Source: Dromaius novaehollandiae (taxonomy: Eukaryota; Chordata; Aves; Casuariiformes; Dromaiidae). Taken from it: a stretch of 64,000 bases of DNA. Every line of letters begins with the position of its first letter. The stretch's first letter is position 1. Positions 60,601 through 64,000 of this stretch are shown one piece after another. Location of the stretch: the NCBI RefSeq assembly GCF_036370855.1, contig NC_088111.1, positions 20,929,501 to 20,993,500 on the forward strand, read 5' to 3'. The notes under the pieces are model-generated. The model saw only the letters and a program-made list of their open reading frames with translations, was not told the origin of the DNA and ran no database searches. Position numbers and translations under genes: made by a program.

Positions 60601-63291
60601 TCTAGGAATAAATGGTGTTATTTATCAAAACTCATCGCTGGCTGTTTCAGAGTCTTCGAGGGTAAGAAAGCTCTCTGCAGCTATCGTCTTTGCAAAAGCA
60701 AAGCCATTAGATTCAATTGAACTGTTTGAATGAACAAAGCTTTACTGATTGGAAGCATATGAGTGCACCTTTATTCCTCGCAGTACCTCTTTGCCGTGCG
60801 TGAGCGCTGTCGTCTCCATTTATGGAGAGTAATTTAGTTTTGCTTATGACAAACACAAATTGCATTATTTCATTTTTAAAACCCACTAATTACAGTAAAA
60901 TAGCCTCTTTTAATGTACTAGGAATACTTCTTATCCGTTTGCCTTCAAAATAGTGTGCGTGCACTATGAGTCAGCTCAAGTTCAGCTTGGTTGTTTACGT
61001 TGCACCTCATTTAGGATTTTAGACCGGGGAAACACTTTATGAACTGCATGCTCAAAACTGATAATCCTGCGTATTTCAGTAGCATCTCTCTTCTTTAGAT
61101 GTAGGGGCTTCTTAAAAAAATTGCTGTGGATCAGCTTTGCTGTTGGCTGTTAATTAGCAGTTTTCCTGTTTATGCCTCTTACCTGCTTCTCACCATTATT
61201 ACTCTTAAGTGTTTAGTGTATGTTGTGGTCTGATATCAGGTAAGAAGTTTTCTCGTATTCGGTATCGGTGAAGAGAGAAGTAAAAGCAGAACGCACAAAG
61301 GGAGCGGTGGCAGGTCTGTTACGTGCCCAGTCCACACTGAATATTGCAAAGCAGTAGGAAATGTGCAGTAGGAAGCAACTTGGCTAAAAAAAGATGGGCG
61401 ATACAAAAATTCTTCTCCGTCTGCTCCTATCTATATTTGAAACTGCAGCCAAGTGTCCTTCTTGTAAGACGCACGAATCTCCGATTTCAAAAGCCATCGC
61501 TATTTCTGAAGCCAAACAGCCTCCGGCGGCATTTGGCAGGCTGGCGCTGGGTTCTCCTCCCGTGCGGAGCAGTCCGTCGTGCTGACACACAAGCACGGGA
61601 GATGCTCCGGCAGGGCTCACCAAGCAGCGCGCACTGAAAATAGCAGGAGGATGTCGCCTAGCAACTTGTCACTGTTGCAGAAGTCTTTGTTGGAGTGGCT
61701 GAAGGTGACACTTCGCTGCTATTTTCAGATCTGCGCTTCCTGACGGCTGTTGCCGTTTTACTCCTGAGATCTTTCTTTTCTTTTCTTTTCCTTTTGCTGA
61801 ATCATAGACCTGGAAAACACTCATTAGGTCATCAGAATCCTTTCCTCAGGAGACCGGTCCAGGATTGTTCCTCACAATCGATTTTCCTGAATGTTTTCCA
61901 GTTTTACGTGGCATACGTTAACTTAAAATGGAATATGAAAGACTGTCAGTGCTTCTGGAAGGAAGCTTTTCTGCGGGCAAGAGCTTTTCTCCAACTGTTT
62001 ATCTTAAGATAAATGGAGCCACTCAAAATCTAAGGAGGTCTTTGCCCGAGTTGTTTTGAAGGCTGGGTGCAGCCATAGTGTAATGGAAGGTGCTGGACAG
62101 TCGTGCACGTGCTACCCCGCGGCATTACTCGGAGCACGCGCGTTATACCAGCTGATGCTGGAAGGGGTGCACATCCCCCTTCTTGTAGCTCTTCCCTCCA
62201 GTGACTCCAAATGTGATCGTTTCCTCTTTTATGTAATTCCTCTTTCCCCTGTAACGTTTGCAGCTTTGCAGCACTTAGCCATTCTTCCAAATTAGGTAAA
62301 TTTTGTCCATAGAAGACACATGGCAATGTTAAAATTCCTGAAGAGTCAAGAATTTGGATGGAAAAAGGTCCAGCTCAGGTTGGCCTGCGCAGTTGTGATT
62401 TGGGCCATTTTCAGCAGTGGGCCGCAACACAATTGTTAATGCTGTATTGACTTGCTCTTGTGTCACTGCAATTATTTATTGTTGCAGTCGTACTTTGTTT
62501 ATCATGGGTGACGGTTGTGGAATAAATAGTTGTTCACCATTTCCTTTTGTAATTTTTAATTTGGTATATGACTCATGCATTAATTGTTATATACCATCCA
62601 AACACTGTAGAATTATTAATTTTCTAACAGAACCATAGAAAGAAACTTTACATTGGAATGTCTTAGCTCTTACATATATATTTTACAGTTCCTATGTGTA
62701 ATAAGTCAATGCTTATGATCTGTTGGTATGTTTTTCAAACCACTTAATGTGTTACTTGTTCACAGCACCCCTTTCATTAGCTTCAGCATTGTGAATTTGC
62801 AGAATTTCTGATAATCAAACCACAGAATATTGAGTTTTGTGTCCTGAAAATGAGAAGCAGTGGACATGTGTAACTATTTTTTCTTTATGACTGACGCAGG
62901 GATATATGCGAATTTTGTAACAGAGGAAGAAATGTTCTCTGGAGTAGCATTTGATTATCTTTGCCCTAAAGTGTTATTTGTCCTAAGATATTATTTCCTG
63001 TTTTTGTTTCCAAGCCCAGTTACCTTCTAGTTTCTGGAGAAAGTAAGCCGCAGTTCCTACACCTAGAAACCCTCTCTCCTGCGCAGTCAGGTAGGCCGTC
63101 CTGGATGTGGCAGGACTCCGACTGAACAGTTAGCATGTGATAATGCAGTGCGTTATATTTGGTGAAGCTGTAAGCAAACCAGACAGGAGCACGTCACTGA
63201 GTGCTCCGGGTGTAGGTGTTTCTGTATCCAATCTGTGAATTCTTTTTCTTAATATTTCCCTTTGGCCTCCAACTTGTTTTGGCTCTCTATA

Positions 63292-63311
63292 ATCTACTTT
63301 TAAAAGTAGAT
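63292..63311. repeat. perfect 20-base palindrome
   Basis: ATCTACTTTTAAAAGTAGAT equals its own reverse complement. It has no spacer, so it is a dyad site and not a stem-loop gene. Its role is unknown. Confidence 0.9.
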
Positions 63312-64000
63312 GTTAATCTCTATGCATTACCCATATAATTATGCACCAAATAGGTCTGTGTTGTAATTCTACACCATAGGAAACTCGGTCATTTTAGATT
63401 TTTAATGGTCTCATCTTGTATAAGTGCATATGTAGCTTCAATTTGACCTGACTAGCCCCAGCCTCTTTTTTTTTTTTGCATTACCTGTACTGAAGAACAT
63501 TTGCTTTTAACCTTTCAAAACTGTCTGTACACATGAGGAAGTTAACAAATCTTATTAGATAGATACCTTTTCTGTTTGAAAAATAGAGTGAAAATGAGGG
63601 CCATGCAAGGAAGACTACCAGATGCAGGTGCTAAAGCTCACAGGTTCCTGGTTTTCAGCCCACTAACTCTTCAGACTGAATACTTCCCTCCTGTAATTTC
63701 TCACTGGAGGATTTCCTATCTAGGACCTGTAAAATTTCTTCCTCCAGCTAGCGTGCCCAGCCGTGGGGGGACGCTCAGCACTAGGCACTCCATGCTAGAA
63801 GGAGGTGAACTGCCTCTAGCACCTCACTCCTCTCCTGGGCCTCCCGCTCCCTGTCGATGGTGGTTGGCATCATAGTTGATTCTGGGCTTTCTTACTTTAA
63901 CAATGGAGTAATTAATCTGTTTTAAACTCGTCTTGGGTCCCTTATCCTTCCTTGAAGTTTATTTCCCTTGACAGATCTGGAATTCTTGCTCAAAATACAA

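Larger units (their letters stand above)
54230..64000. other. AT-rich, nearly repeat-free non-coding flank
   Basis: No exon or transposon is recognised over almost 10 kb. Small features are a C12 run (57623-57634) and a perfect 20-base palindrome (63292-63311). The part from about 58 to 63.5 kb is AT-rich with many TAAT/ATTA words and isolated octamer-like TTTGCAT. It has the look of distal regulatory sequence, but nothing in one genome can prove it. The frames around 55, 56.2 and 61.4 kb lack domains. Confidence 0.5.

Noticed and set aside
1..64000. tRNA, rRNA, CRISPR arrays, bacterial operons or intact viral genes
   Set aside because: No B-box-like GGTTCGANNCC with a cloverleaf, no regularly spaced direct repeats, and no viral gene set were seen on either strand.

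Overview
This window is a piece of vertebrate, most likely avian, nuclear genome. It holds chicken-repeat-1 (CR1) LINE copies of the bird/reptile type, short GC-rich introns, two CpG islands, otherwise low repeat density and no bacterial-style gene packing. Turtles and crocodilians also carry CR1, so the bird call is an inference. Most of the long open frames in the window are chance frames in GC-rich non-coding DNA.

The one protein-coding gene I can assemble confidently is TEDC2 (tubulin epsilon and delta complex protein 2, formerly C16orf59). It lies on the + strand from 43942 to 54151 in ten coding exons. It starts inside a CpG island (about 43.33-44.48 kb) and ends with a TGA at 54149-54151, followed by an AATAAA signal at 54204. 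Splice phases close at every junction. One junction (exon 6 to exon 7) has a weak donor and two equally phased acceptors. The predicted protein is 524 or 529 residues.

Upstream, 1-43 kb is largely non-coding. It contains two + strand CR1 copies: about 7.83-9.35 kb, and 18.01-19.83 kb with an endonuclease segment, an internal deletion and the 3' end. A second CpG island at about 28.6-29.42 kb has candidate splice donors, better on the minus strand, and may be the promoter and non-coding first exon of a gene transcribed to the left and out of the window. A broken coiled-coil coding fragment with two in-frame stops and a frameshift lies at 35.56-36.31 kb. A third CR1 copy sits in TEDC2 intron 8.

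Downstream, 54.2-64 kb has no gene I can support. It is AT-rich, almost repeat-free and has the look of a regulatory landscape, but conservation cannot be tested from one sequence. I found no new multi-gene system. The most useful leads are the orphan CpG island, the 467-bp block that is nearly identical between two CR1 copies 10 kb apart, the pseudogene of unknown parent, the apparent absence of the neighbours expected from mammalian synteny, and the repeat-free 3' flank.
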